Assembly (NCBI RefSeq): GCF_963576615.1
Contig: NC_088708.1
Location: 54,237,196 to 54,301,195, forward strand
Direction: 5' to 3'
Length of the DNA: 64,000 bases
From: Watersipora subatra
Lineage: Eukaryota > Bryozoa > Gymnolaemata > Cheilostomatida > Watersiporidae
Shown here: in pieces, positions 12,193-39,442 of the stretch
Layout of the letters: the number at the start of each line of letters is the position of its first letter
Numbering within the stretch: the stretch's first letter is position 1
Position numbers and translations under genes: made by a program
The notes under the pieces: generated by a model
Told to the model about the DNA's origin: nothing
The model's input: the letters and a program-made list of their open reading frames with translations, nothing else
The model's database searches: none

Positions 12193-13429
12193 ACCAAGTG
12201 ATGAAATTTGATTAGTTACTATACTCTTAGTTGAGTCATGAGAATAATATTTATATTCTAGTCCAATTCTATTTAGTCCAATCTGTATAACTTCTAATTT
12301 ATGTAGGGTTTAGCCGTCTTCAGGTGAAATATTATAAATACTTGAATAATACATGAGTAAAGATTTGAGCTGACTATCAGAGCGGTATAGAGAGACGCCT
12401 AGATAAACAATCACAATACACTAGTAATCTGACCGTCTCGAGTGCCATAAGAAATTGTCAGGTGTACCAAAGAAGCACAGAGAATAAGTATGCGCACAGT
12501 AATTCTAAAACTCCGAAAGCTGAATTATTGGTGCAGCTGATAGCTTGCTGGCTAAGTCAAGTGTAGTAAGTTTGAATCTCATACGATGCAGTCTTTTTTC
12601 TCCAATCTCCTTCGGACAAACGAATGAACAAACACAACTGTTATTATAGTAGACTAGGTGAATGGCGCTGCTCGAGCTATAAAAGCCTTGGCAGAGAAAA
12701 TTTATTTTTATTTAACAAAACAACAATAACATAACAACACATAATAACATGTGTGCGTGTGTGTAAAAAAGGTTACTGTTCCGGTAAATGCTATCCATCA
12801 AAACTTTGAATACGACAATGCTTGTACCTTTTGATACTGGTACAGATGTAAGAATGAAATATCGGTCTGTCTTTGTCGAACCAAATAGAACAAATGTAGA
12901 GGCTATTCCTACTCTAGATAATCGGCCGCCTGAAAACTCATAGAACTAGAATTATAGTGTGTATTTTTAAAAGCTACCTTATTCAAAGTTATTTCCTACA
13001 CCAGAGCCTTGACCAAAAGCAAGCAGAGTTATCCTCTCATTGAGTTACGGTGTTCAATGGTGCTGTGAGTAGGCATCTCAGGTTTGATCTATAGATTTGT
13101 ATTCATCGAAAGGTAACATTCGCAATTGACTGTCAGTTATTAGAGACTATCGTGAGTAGCCCATAGCTAAAAAACACAAGTATCTCTCAGGAATAAGACT
13201 TATGACCTAAGGTTAGGATCTAGCAATCAAGTGTGCCTAGGTTTAGAGCATTGCATAGGCAAAGTGCTGACTGGACTGGAAAAAACTCTGAAACCTTTGT
13301 GAAGCAAAATGAGCTAGTTCAACATCTTTGCTAATGGATTGTCAGTTAATGTTAATTGAGGTGATTAAGCTCATGGTAGAAAAGACCAACTTAAGTTTTT
13401 AAATACAATAGTTTACATACGCTGAAGAT
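12193..13429. other. Intergenic, downstream of KIF12
   Basis: AT-rich spacer. Apart from the SINE at 12527-12660 I see no coding potential, RNA gene or clear element here. Confidence 0.5.
12527..12660 (+). mobile_element. tRNA-derived SINE-like repeat (plus strand)
   Basis: A box A-like stretch (GCAGCTGATAGCTTGCTGGC) and a box B-like GTAAGTTTGAATCTC are followed by GGACAAACGAATGAACAAAC and a short ACTGTTATTATAGTAGAC tail. It resembles the SINE at 10440. Confidence 0.45.
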
Positions 13430-13912
13430 AGCAATCATCACAGGTTGGCCAACTACCAAAGAAAGTTGACAAAAATTGTTCAAGCTCGGAAGAATAGTTG
13501 ATGGCTTACAACGGGATTGTGTATTAGTAAAAGGAATGCCCTCTCAAAGATGTGTCTGCCTGTGTGTGTGCGTGCGTGCGTGCGTGCGTGTGTGTGTGTG
13601 TGTGTGTGCTTGTGTGTGTGTGTTTGTTTGTGTGCTTGCGTGTGCGTGTGTGTACATGCGTGTGTGTGTTAGTCTGCGTAAAAACTATTTCATATTTTGT
13701 GAAAAAAGACAAACTGAAAACAGGTGAAACTTACTTATAGAGGCCAAAGGATACAATGATCTAAATACTCTAAAAATAACAATCATCACAAGCTGGCCAA
13801 CTACCAAAGAAAAGTTCTCTAAGTACTTACAATATTTGCCAAAGCTTTGAAGATGAGTTGATGACATACAATGGGATTGTGTACAGGTAAAAGGATTGCT
13901 CTCTCAAAGGCT
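13430..13912. repeat. Imperfect direct duplication flanking a (TG)n tract
   Basis: A block of about 120 bp starting near 13430 (AATCATCACAGGTTGGCCAA ...) recurs near 13775 (AATCATCACAAGCTGGCCAA ...), with both copies running to an ATTGCTCTCTC/ATGCCCTCTC end. The (TG)n tract lies between them. Confidence 0.7.
13556..13670. repeat. (TG)n/(CA)n microsatellite with CGTG interruptions
   Basis: An almost pure TG alternation with CG, TT and CT substitutions. The Cys/Val-rich and His/Thr-rich open frames it produces on the two strands are artefacts. Confidence 0.95.
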
Positions 13913-14507
13913 ATGAGTGCCCAAGGTTGATTATGTTGAACTCTGGACATTATGTTACTAAGAAGCGATGAAACAGGCCACAGATACAATATATAAAGGG
14001 AAAGAGTAAAGCTTTTGGTACCTGCCAAGCAACTTCTTCCAGAAGGTTCACAATAGCAGTAGACACATTTTGAATTGATGCTTAAGATCACTATCTGATT
14101 ATTATATATTCCTACTCTGATTATTTTGAGCTAAGCAGAAAGTAGATATAATTGGAATCATAGAAAGAGCAGCCGGCTGACAATGACATTCTGGAAGTGG
14201 TTCAAGTAAATGGTCAATCACATTTCAAAGGTAAAACATTTTTTTTAAAGTTAGTAAATAACCCATTATCCTATCCTTTTCATTTAGCATTTGATCAGAT
14301 GAGAGTAATATCTGTAAACCTGTATATATATCCGTATATAATATATACATGTATATAATTTTTACGTGTATATATATATACACGTATAAATATACAAGTA
14401 AATAAATATGCATGTACATAAAAAGTTCCTCTCTCAGTTAACCCTTAGCTGGTGGTGATGTCTACTCAAATTCGGGTCTTCTACCAGAGACCTGGAAGTT
14501 TAAGCAC
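13913..14507. other. Intergenic, AT-rich
   Basis: Nothing recognisable except simple TATATA/ACATGTATA runs around 14318-14415. Confidence 0.5.
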
Positions 14508-15392
14508 TCACCTCAAGAGATTAGCTATTCTCAATAGCGAACTTTTTTGCAACTCACTTTTGTTGATTGTTGCCGGCATTTGGCCAAACCGCATTTGATG
14601 TTCATATGTTATTGCACTCAATGCTCCAATGACTACCCGAAGAACAGTTGTTCTTACACACCAACACTTTTCAATCTCTTTTTTGAGTAGGAGATATTTT
14701 ACCACTTTTTTGGGTGCTGCTATATCTATTTTAGTAGCCCTTTTCCTCTCCTTGTCCACCAATACAATATTTGGCTGGTTTGCTGAAAAATTTTTGTCAG
14801 TCTGGATGTAGAAGCCCAAGAGGAGCCCAAGAGGAGCCCAAAGCAGCTTAACATGGTTGTTCTCACTGATCTTCTATGGTGCCTCCCGCTAGTGTTATGG
14901 TTTCTTGAGGCCATACTCTTTGCATAGACTTCTGTACACTACATCGGCAACATGGTTAAGCTACTCAGTGTATGCATGTTCGGCTGGCTGCTTGCACCAC
15001 TGATGATGTGTCGGTTGGTTTCTGGTACATATTTGCGCAGTCTGCACATGAGATCATTTTTGGTGTGATAGATCTGTCTTTGGAATTGCTTAGTTGGCAG
15101 CACCTTCTCCAGTGCTGTCATAGTTAGTAACTCTGTATTAGATTACCTTTGCTCAGCCATATATATGTCTGGTGAAGTAAGTCGCCAACCTCAGGTATTT
15201 GTCAGTGGCTTGCACCATAAAGAGGTTTGGTGTGCTAGTCAGGTTCCTCGTCAGTGTGTGGTTCCATTGTCACAATAATCAAGTGAAATTCATCTAGTAA
15301 TTTACTTATGGTGCCCATTGAGGCTGCATAGACTTTCTTACCCTGCTTTTCCTTCACTGTCCACTTTACGCTTTTGTTTCAAGCTAGAAGTT
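14508..15392 (-). pseudogene. LINE remnant: C-terminal region downstream of reverse transcriptase (broken)
   Basis: Minus-strand translations in shifting frames carry the conserved tail of a non-LTR retrotransposon protein. There is a Cys/His region (CRLRKYVPETNRHIISG), then FYIQTDKNFSANQPNIVLVD, then a KKEIEKCW..VVIGALSAI segment. Stops, frameshifts and the tandem GAGCCCAA duplication at 14821-14840 show it is dead. Similarity is judged from memory of LINE C-termini common in invertebrates. Its upstream edge abuts the LTR element. Confidence 0.7.
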
Positions 15393-15634
15393 TGTGGGTT
15401 ATTTTTAGAGGTAGAAATAAACGTCCGTGTGTAGAAGTGTCAAGCTTAGCACTACCAAAAACTCCAGCGTGTGTGATTTAATTTGTAAGTAGTAATTTAC
15501 AGGTAAACAATAAAAAACAATAGTATGAGTGACATTATTGTTGAGCAGTTACACAGACAATATAGTGAGTATTGCATATGAGTAATATACTAGCGAGTAT
15601 GATTAAGTATGGTTGTAACTAGATGCACTCAACA
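15393..15634 (-). repeat. 3' LTR of the Ty3/Gypsy element
   Basis: On the plus strand it runs from TGTGGGTTATTTTTAGAGG to GATGCACTCAACA, so it begins TG and ends CA in both readings. It is a direct repeat of 19674-19905. Confidence 0.88.
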
Positions 15635-15644
15635 TCCCCTCCGC
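15635..15644 (-). other. Polypurine tract of the LTR element
   Basis: The minus-strand sequence GCGGAGGGGA lies immediately upstream of the 3' LTR, the position where plus-strand DNA synthesis is primed. Confidence 0.7.
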
Positions 15645-15832
15645 AATTAAGAGCTCATGTTAGTTCGTTACATAGTCTTGCAACCCCTGCAGGGGCTTTC
15701 TGATACGCTGAGAATGTCTGGTCGCTGTGTGGTTATAATCGGTATGCGAGTCCGGCGTGTCATCGGTATTGTTAGCAACTGTCTCGCTGTTGAGGAGTGT
15801 CTGGTTCTCTGCGGGGGCTGATGGTGCCGACA

Positions 15833-17349
15833 CTAGCGGGCGAATATCTTTCCTATTCTTACATATGATGTCATAATTTGAACATGGAGAGTATGATTGG
15901 TCACTGAGTTGTCTTTCAATGACACTTTCCCTCTATTGGCGACGGTGCTCCGCCAGTCCCTAACTAGTACTGGCTGTCCTTGGTAAAGTAGCGGTAGACC
16001 ATGAGCTGATCTGTCATACTGCTGCTGATCTTTCTGCTTCTTTAATCGTTTCTCTTCCCATGCTAAATTTTGGGATGGCTCTTTAGTTGGTTCTGGCAGC
16101 ACTGATCTCGTCGATCGTTCCATGAGTTGCTGTATCGGACTCATATGTGCTGCCTCTTTAGGGGTGTTCCTGTATTCGAGCAGTGCAAACTCCGGTTCAG
16201 AGCATCTGTGTAGGATTCACTTTGCTATCTTCACCGCAGACTCAGCCTTGCCACTACACTGTACGTAGTGCGGCAAGCTGGTGATGTGGTTGAAATCCCA
16301 ATTCTGGCTGAACGTCGCAAACTGGTGCGATGTAAACTGCAGTCCATTGTCAGTCATGACTAGCTTGAGTATTCCCAGACAGCCAAAGCATTCTTTAGTG
16401 TGTTTTTGACCAGTAGTGTTGACTGATTGACAAATCGCTTGTACTCAAGGTAGTCGGTGCTTGAGTCAACGATGACTAGATAGTGGTTTTCCTGAGCTCC
16501 AAACAAATCCACTCCTACTTTCGTTCAGGGCTCTTTGGGTACATCATGACTCTGAAGTGTTTCTTTTTGTTGGGCAGGTTTGTCTCGCTGACATTCAGGC
16601 TGGCTGGTAATATGTTCAGAGATGTCAGTTGTCATTTTGTTCCAAAACACTGTGCAACAAGCTCAATGGAGAGTTGAGTTAATACCGTTATGAGCCATGT
16701 GCAATAGCCTCAGAAGTTTTCTTTGCATACACTTGGAAATAATGACTCTCAAGCCTTGTAAATCACGCTTTTCTCAATAGTAAGCTTGCCTCTAAAGTGT
16801 TTGGACTCTCTGTAACCTTGAGAAGGTGCTCCACTCCAACGAGTGCGGGCGAGGCAAGCCAAATTTTGCAGTTCGGGATCTTTGACTGTGGCAGTTCGAA
16901 TCTCTTCCATCTTCGCTTTGCTCCGCTTTGTCCTGCATGTCTTCGCTGCATGAAAACAGGTGCTCTGGCGCCTGTTCGTACCTAGGCAAGCCAGAGTAGG
17001 AGTCACGGGAAAGTAAATCCGGAGTGTGCTGTTCTGAGCCCTTCTACAAGATAACGTTTATGTTTGGGTACCTCTGTAGGTGCAATAGCATTGCTTGTAG
17101 CCTTCGAGCGACCTTATAGATTGACTTCTTGAAGAGAGCTACAAGCGGTTCGTGGTCGGTGTAAATCGTCACATGTCGGTGTTTGAATATGAACTGGTCA
17201 AAGCGCTAGGCTGCGAACACAATAGCTAAACACTCTAGTTCCAAAGGCACATAGTTCTTTTCACAGGATGTGAGGCTCCTAAACGGGTAGGCTACTGGCT
17301 TGCCTTCTTGCATCAAGGCTGCAAAGAGGCAAGCCTGTAGCCTACGCGT
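15833..17349 (-). pseudogene. RNase H and integrase region of the Ty3/Gypsy element
   Basis: RNase H is seen as GKPVAYPFRSLTSCEKNYV and IYTDHEPLVALFKKSI around 17130-17320. The integrase zinc-binding part and core follow (GVDLFGAQENHYLVIVDSST near 16500; LQFTSHQFATFSQNWDFNH near 16330). A basic C-terminal segment ends at 15833. Stops and frameshifts separate these pieces. Confidence 0.8.
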
Positions 17350-18690
17350 TCAGGAGGCTGCACCAATGCCTGCCATCAAGGCATCGGTTTGGACCACCAC
17401 ATGCTGTGTTAGGTCAAAGTACTGTAAGGTGTCCGGCTGAGTGAGTAGAGTTTTAAATTTGTCAAATCTTTTGGCTTGGTCTGGCCCCCACTCAAATGTC
17501 TGTTCCCATTTGAGTATTTGCCTCAAGGGCTCTGACTCAGCGGATAGGTTGTTAATGAACTTCGACGTGTATGTGACATGTTCAAGAAACCGTTTGACTC
17601 CTTGCTGGCACCAAAGAGGCTCGATATGTAGGATAGATCGTATTTTGCCAAGGTCAGGTTTTATGCCTTCTGAGGTCAATTATAGTTGTCCAATGTATAG
17701 TAGTCGGTCTTGCAGAAATTTGCATTTATCCTTGTTGAGTCTCAGTCCAATTTCCTTTGCTCGTTTGAACAGTGTGGTGAAATTTGCATCATGATGTTGG
17801 CGTGTCGCATTATAGACTAGTAAGTTGTCAGTGACTACCGTCACTCCAATTAGGCCTGTGAGCCCTTTGGTCAGTCTTCTCTGAAACTCTTCGGACGCTG
17901 ACGCAATGCCAGAGGGCATGTGGAGATACTTGTATTTGCCTATCGGTGTCCAGAATGTGATTAGTTCAGTTGAGGCTGGGGACAGTGTTACTTGGTATAA
18001 CCATTTTTTGGCGTCACATAGCAAGAAGTATTTAGCTTTGTGCAGTTCAGGCAGCACGTCATCCAGTGTAGGCAACACTGGGTGGTTGCGTCGAATTGCC
18101 TTGTTGAGGTTCTGTTGGTCAATACAGACCCTGATTCTTTCAATTGGTTTTCAGACAGGCTGTAAATGGCTGAGCCAGTCTGTTGGTCCATTCACCCTCG
18201 CGACGATACCTCGGTCTTCAAGTGTTTTGATTTCCTTGATCAAATCTAAAATCTTTCATAGAAAGGGGGACTTTACACAGCCGCATTTGTATGGGACGGC
18301 TGCTCTCTTCCAGGTCAATTCTATATTCTCCTGGAAGTTCTCCCAGTTCAGTAAAGATGTCACTAAAGTCAGTTAGTAGCTTATCGATGCTCTTGTCAGC
18401 TGCTGATATTGCGTGTATCTGTTCACCCAGCTGCAAAAAGTTCATTTCTTGGCAGGTACTCCACGAGAGCAGACTGTGTTGTGGGGTGTCTACGACCAGA
18501 AACCTACGAACAGTGTAGGTTTTGTCGTTTCCCAGTACCGCTAACTGTGTCCAGCCTCGGGGAGTGCATCTGCTTTGGTTATACAAGGTGAGGGTCGTCT
18601 CAGTAGATGTCAGTTCTGGGCGTACTTTCCTGTCATAGTCTAGTGTGTTGAAAGTGTTGCAAGTTGCAGGCGTGTCTAGCTGAAACTCTA
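17350..18690 (-). pseudogene. Protease and reverse transcriptase region of the Ty3/Gypsy element
   Basis: A protease-like FQLDTPATCN replaces the expected DTGA. The RT follows with FTELGELPGEYRIDLE, a GPTDWLSHLQPV segment, LPTLDDVLPELHKAKYFLLCDAK-like fingers, HMPSGIASASEEFQR and a mutated active site, VVTDNLLVYN. The thumb/connection region then continues past an in-frame stop near 17680. Several stops and one frameshift near 18240 break the frame. Confidence 0.85.
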
Positions 18691-18699
18691 TCTCTCACT

Positions 18700-19612
18700 C
18701 CTGGTCACCTTTAGCTAGCACTGTTGTGGTAGCAAGCAATTTTTGGTCTCTTACTTCCGTGTTTATGTAGTTGACATGCTCAGTGTTTGCCTCGTCATCA
18801 TTTGATGAGTAGTTCCAAGAGACTTGATTTGCGGTTTCCATGGCTTTTGGTCTGCGTTTGACCTTGCACACAAAAGCAAAGGGGTTGAACTTGTTGCAAT
18901 TGTTACATTGGCGCCCATATGCTGGGTATGATCGAGAGGGTGGTGTTTTCCACAGTTCCTGCAAGTCAGGACTGAGTTAGTTTCGATTTTAGGACCAGTT
19001 GATTTCACATACTTTTTGTAAGGAGCTTTGTGGTTGATGGCACTGGCTTCCTCATCTCTGGTCTGTCCAGTCATAGTTTGGTAGTCTTTGGTGGTAGTCT
19101 CTTCTTGTCTACATAATTTGATTGCTCTGGCTAGGTCGACGTCAGATTGCTCAAACAGTTTCTTGCGAGTTCTATCTTCATCTTTTCCAAGAGTTAGGAC
19201 CTGTAGTACCATTCTGTCATACATGGTGTTAAATTCACACAAACTAGCAATGCTGTCTAGGTCTGTGATGAATTCATTGATGGTTCTGTTCCTCTGTTTA
19301 CACGTAAGTAGTGCGTGTGTTTTGGCTATCACATTGTCACGGGGTTTGCAGTATCTGCTAAACTGTTCAATTATTTTGTCATAGTCAACCTTTTCCGTGT
19401 CAGCAGTCCAGGTAAAGTTGTCATATATTTGTATTCCCTGTCTGCCTATTGTTCTCAGTAGTTCTCAGTAGAAGGGCAGCTTTACCTTTAGCCTCTGTGT
19501 CATCTCTGGATGTGGCTACTGAAAATAATTTAAAGTCTCTTTTAAATGTTTTCCATTGATCGGGTAAATCAAGGCCATCGGCGATTAGTTTGAGTGCTAA
19601 GAACTGTTCCAT
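18700..19612 (-). pseudogene. gag region of the Ty3/Gypsy element
   Basis: It starts with an ATG at 19612 (MEQFLALKLIADGLDLPDQW). After a frameshift it continues with the retro-gag helices (NRTINEFITDLDSIASLCEF, VLQVLTLGKD). It then reaches a zinc knuckle, CRNCGKHHPLDHTQ, split by a frameshift from PAYGRQCNNCNKFNPFAFVC. The fused CxxC..H..C / CxxC knuckle resembles Mag/K02A2.6-type Gypsy elements. Confidence 0.8.
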
Positions 19613-19640
19613 ATTTGTTTGATTTATTTCTATTAGTTCT

Positions 19641-19655
19641 TCACTCGAGGCACCA
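19641..19655 (-). other. Candidate primer-binding site of the LTR element
   Basis: The minus strand reads TGGTGCCTCGAGTGA about 18 bp inside the 5' LTR. TGG at the start is typical because tRNAs end in CCA. The matching tRNA was not identified. Confidence 0.45.
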
Positions 19656-19673
19656 TGTTTTTTACTAAAAGTG

Positions 19674-19905
19674 TGTGGATTATTTTGAGAGATGGAAATA
19701 AACGTCTTTGTATAGAAGCGTCAAGCTTAGCACTACCAGAAAATCCAGCGTTCATGATTTAATTCGTAATTAGTAGTTTACAGGTAAATGATAAAAAACA
19801 ATAGTATGAGTGACATTATTGTCGAGCAGTTACACAGACAATATAGTGAGTATTGCTTATGAGTAATATATTAGCGAGTAAGCTTGTAACCAGATGCACT
19901 CAAGA
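19674..19905 (-). repeat. 5' LTR of the Ty3/Gypsy element
   Basis: This copy shares GTCAAGCTTAGCACTACCA, a GTATGAGTGACATTATTG block and GTTACACAGACAATATAGTG with the other LTR. The terminal CA is changed to GA at its outer end. About 10 bp present in the 3' LTR near 15600 are missing here. Confidence 0.88.
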
Positions 19906-20040
19906 GCTTTTAAGCCCTCACTTGCATCTTTCCTACTAAGTTATAACCTAGCAGTATCTGACTTTGGGTGAAGTCCTCCATGTCTGGTCAGTAGCTTGAG
20001 AGCTGCTGTGCTTGCTTCTTTGATGACTTCCGCAGTCTAC
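19906..20040 (-). pseudogene. LINE fragment on the far side of the LTR element
   Basis: The minus-strand frame reads KLLTRHGGLHPKSDTARLYT then SRKDASEGLKS. This resembles the LINE segment usually written as MNGALHPKSDVDRLYLPR..GGRGL, which lies just upstream of the region at 14508-15392. Together the two pieces suggest one LINE copy split by the LTR element. Confidence 0.6.
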
Positions 20041-20612
20041 CACATCATGCAAACAAAATCAAAAACTGTTTTCTTTCAAAGGTACTTCTTTGCTAAACCT
20101 AAGAAATTACTAAAATTAAAAACATTTCAGTCCAAAGTAAATATATGCCCAAAAATGCTCTTTAAATCAACAAGTGGCCTTTCTAAGAAGACCGTATGCA
20201 CTTAGCGATAAATTATGCAAATATTCATGTTGTACTTGATTTTTTACAAATTCTCTTCACTTCACCAACTTTATTTGGTAGATACATAAGGCTAATATTA
20301 TTAATTGCTACTATTTTATATTTTAAAAAGGAGAATGGCCGAGAGTTTTACCGAAGTATTAATTAAGTTAATGTAATGGTCACTATTAGCTAACACAGAC
20401 TTGTAAGTGCAAACTATATCCTTCTTAAACCTGTCGTGTTTTGTCCATTTATGCTTAAATATAACACGAGTCATAAATACACACACTAATCTCATTTACC
20501 AAAACACATGCTGACAGCAAAAAAATTTAAAGAAGTGTCATTTCAGTATAGGCTTGAATGGTTTTTCAAAAAGCAGATAAAATTTTGTCCACTTGTTTGT
20601 GTGTGTCTAAAC

Positions 20613-21162
20613 CAGTGGTTCCCAACTACTTTGGAGTCATGGGCCCTCTGAGCGCCTTATCTAAAAGCCACGGACCCCTTTATAAACATCATAATATATG
20701 GTGTTTATAACAATGCATTGTAAATTGAATTGTTTTATTTCCCAAGGATCTTAGTATATCGATGAAATTGAAGAGGGAGAGGGAATTATGTGTTTGCTGG
20801 TTAGAGGTTTTGTTTTTTATACTACTAACGGGAAATCAGGTACTATCCAGCGGATTGATACATATAGGTGATAAAAGTCTAGACCCAAAAACCTAACAAG
20901 ACAACGCGACCACCCCGCGGGAATCGCATAGCCCCAAAACTCAGGCTAGCACAATCTCAACAAAGCTCGATCATTAAACCTTGCCCATATAATAGCCGTC
21001 ACCTATCCTTTTAGGGTTTTATATCATTGATGCAATCACTACAAGATAGAAATAGCTGTAAATAACTAGCTAAAAAAACCAATACTGGCACCAGCCTGTG
21101 GACCCTTTCAAAACCTCCTATGGACCCCTAGGGGTCCATGGACTACCAGTTGGGAACCACTG
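20613..21162. mobile_element. hAT-type MITE, 550 bp, with perfect 8-bp target duplication
   Basis: The termini are CAGTGGTTCCCAAC and its exact complement GTTGGGAACCACTG. GTCTAAAC flanks both ends (20605-20612 and 21163-21170), the 8-bp duplication typical of hAT transposons. There is no transposase frame, so it is non-autonomous. Sub-terminal TGGACCCCTAGGGGTCCA is itself palindromic. Confidence 0.92.
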
Positions 21163-21335
21163 GTCTAAACTAAAACTGAGTTGTTTTGAATTTGAGCATA
21201 AAAGCTCACTGTACGTGTTCTTACTCATAATTAGTTGACCTGTTTTGGTAATGTAAATTGTTAGCACTCGTCAATGAAAGTCGAAATTAAATGCTAGGTA
21301 ATCATTGTATTTTTACTACTCTGTCAATTTGGTTA

Positions 21336-21408
21336 ATTCAAGCAATGATATACAGCTTGGGGCTGTATATGATATATACAGCTGGGGGCTGTATATCATT
21401 GATTCAAG
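21336..21408. repeat. Small hairpin flanked by 7-bp direct repeats
   Basis: The arms CAATGATATACAGC (21343-21356) and GCTGTATATCATTG (21388-21401) are perfect complements. ATTCAAG lies directly outside each arm. Confidence 0.7.
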
Positions 21409-21645
21409 TGAATAGGATTTATAGTTGTCTTACAAAGAAAAGACAACCGCTAATATAGTCCGCGTTTTTCCTAGAACCTTAGCCTTCGAGTGTTAGAAAA
21501 ATTGAATCAAACTACTAGCCCCAATAAAAACCGCTCTGCGCATGATTCAAAGTTGAAAACGCGTGCTATCATATTTACTGCGTTTTACGGGCTTGTATTG
21601 GTGGACAGCGAGATACTATAGTTTGTTTTCGTGGTCATCTACTAT

Positions 21646-21655
21646 GGCCAATCAG
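21646..21655 (+). promoter_or_regulatory. CCAAT-box candidate in a GC-richer promoter-like stretch
   Basis: GGCCAATCAG lies in the 21470-21880 stretch, which is less AT-rich than its surroundings and ends in a possible donor (GACAG/GTAATG at 21874). I infer it could be the promoter and first untranslated exon of the SH2D4-like gene, about 1.9 kb upstream of its start codon. Confidence 0.3.
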
Positions 21656-23032
21656 AGCTCCAAGCAAACACAACCTCCCGTTCTCTAAATGCTAGTACGG
21701 AACTTCCGACTCAGATAAGTTAAGAGATAACCGCCGCTCATTAAGGATTTGGTCGAAAACACTGCAAAGAGGGATATAGTGTTTGTAACAGAGCAAATTA
21801 CTGCCAAGACCGTGTTGGGGCTAAATAAAAAGTCACAAATCTTTTCAAAGCTAGTAGTGTAAAACGGACGACAGGTAATGCAGAACGGTAGTGTTGTTAG
21901 TTATGCCAACATCTTAGTATAGGAAATGATTATCGAGGTGTTTGAAAGCTATCAAAAGCTTAAACACAATATATTGTACGGGAGTAATGTGACAAAACAC
22001 TTTACAATGTAACATATAGCTCTACAATAACTTATTGTTGTTGTGGATAACTTGGGATAGCCATTATGGATTACTTCACTTTCAAACCTTAGAACAGTTT
22101 TATATATACCAAATGTTAATCGAACTTCCTATTAATGTTTTGGATATTTACCGAAATTGGCTCCATCAAACCCCTGATTTGGTTTATCGTAAACAGGTAC
22201 GTTTTCGCTGAAATGTTTTGTTTTGCACTTTTAACACCACATTCGGGTATATAGCTTTTTATTCCAAGCAGAATGAAAAAATGTTTTACGATGATACCCT
22301 ACTTTGACATGTAACTACGCATATGCGATTGTATAATTTTTACTCGGCTAAACTGGTCCGATCAAAAGTAATGTATTTCACCAAAGATAACCACAGACCA
22401 AATGAATTTGAATCTTCTGTAAGGATCTTTATCCAAAAGTGTTTCGGTCTATCAATATTAACAGACTAGAATTTTTTTAACTTAATTAACTGCATAAAAC
22501 TTTCTTGTATGGGTAGCTCAACTTCCACTCCCACTTGAAAGCGTCTAGGAGGAAACCCATCCAGGAAGTAACCTTGCTACTTTGTAGGCCATAAATGTTA
22601 TCAGGTTTCACGTCAACTAGTCTCAAACCTGTGTGAGTAAAGTAAGCAGCCTACTGCCAATCAAACGAATCAAGTAGAAAAAAGCATAACTTGTGCTTAT
22701 GCATTTAGAGAATAGTTACTTTTATAATGGACACTAAACAGATACACATAATAGACAAATTAATATGGCTGGTCTTTTAATCTACTGACATGTGTCACTT
22801 TTAAAAACTTAGACGGTGAAGTTTTTATTTTTCATAGGGTTTAAAGAACACTAATATAACTTTAAATCTTTATTTCAGGTCTCTTGTTTATAGCACTGTT
22901 GACCTTCCTTATTAATATTTTGAATGATATGACAGAATACAACCATAGACATGCTAACATAGAGTTCTCATGATGTATAAAGCTCCCAACTATTTCGTGA
23001 TGACTACTGCTGTTTTACTCTTGTTATTACAG

Positions 23033-23096
23033 AGATTGATGGATTAGATAATTGTCATCCTTGTTCAGCCAATGCAAGAGGAAGTTTTCCACCATT
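23033..23096 (+). other. Candidate extra exon upstream of SH2D4 (5' UTR or alternative)
   Basis: 64 bp lie between a strong acceptor (long pyrimidine tract, TTGTTATTACAG) and a perfect donor (GTAAGT). One frame is open (EIDGLDNCHPCSANARGSFP), but it contains no start codon and I recognise no homology. Splice strength alone supports it. Confidence 0.35.
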
Positions 23097-23703
23097 GTAA
23101 GTGGATTGTACTAACCACAGGATTAAAACGGAACCAACATTTTAATTAGATTTGCTTCTTTCAGTCTTTGTATAACTTGTCATGCAGGTTTTTTACATGT
23201 TCTCTAAGTTATTCAAATCCATGCTATGCCGTAACACTGTATTACCTTTTTGTTTATATGGCCATTATTTATTATCTGAATGAAAGTGTGAACGTTAGCA
23301 ATATGCAAATTATGCATATAAGCAATTACTGGTTAAAGACAAAGGTTTTGGACCTTGCAACTCTGTTGAAATATAACTAAAGTTAGACTACCAAAAGAGT
23401 TAGTTGTTGAAGTCTGACACTTTGGTAATTTAGATATTAATGAGAGTGTAAAATTATACAGACTTAACTCACCGCTTGAATTATTAAATTATTAGATATG
23501 ACAGGCATCTATCTATTGTAATAAATTGTTAAGGTGTATGTTAAGCCTACTGTACCATGCTCATGAGCTTCATATTGCGGTTAGCTTTCTCGCTGACTGC
23601 TCTATTGTCGCGCTCAAGCTTTTCTGTTTCTTTAGTTGTCTTATTTTCCATCTTGGGGTGGTCGGAGTTACCTGCAGCCGAGCAATTACTTATAGACCGC
23701 TAG

Positions 23704-39442
<15,739 letters not shown>

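Larger units (their letters stand above)
15393..19905 (-). mobile_element. Ty3/Gypsy LTR retrotransposon, minus strand, degenerate
   Basis: Two direct repeats of about 235-242 bp bound a gag-protease-RT-RNaseH-integrase order read on the minus strand, which is the Ty3/Gypsy order. A primer-binding site candidate follows the 5' LTR and a polypurine tract precedes the 3' LTR. Frameshifts and in-frame stops occur in gag, RT, RNase H and integrase. The RT active-site motif reads VVTDNLLVY instead of the usual YxDD-type acid pair, so the copy cannot be active. The LTRs differ by many substitutions and small indels, which implies an old insertion. No target site duplication is visible. Confidence 0.9.

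Noticed and set aside
15393-19905. Endogenous retrovirus
   Set aside because: No envelope-like frame follows integrase; the order and zinc knuckle fit an ordinary Ty3/Gypsy retrotransposon.
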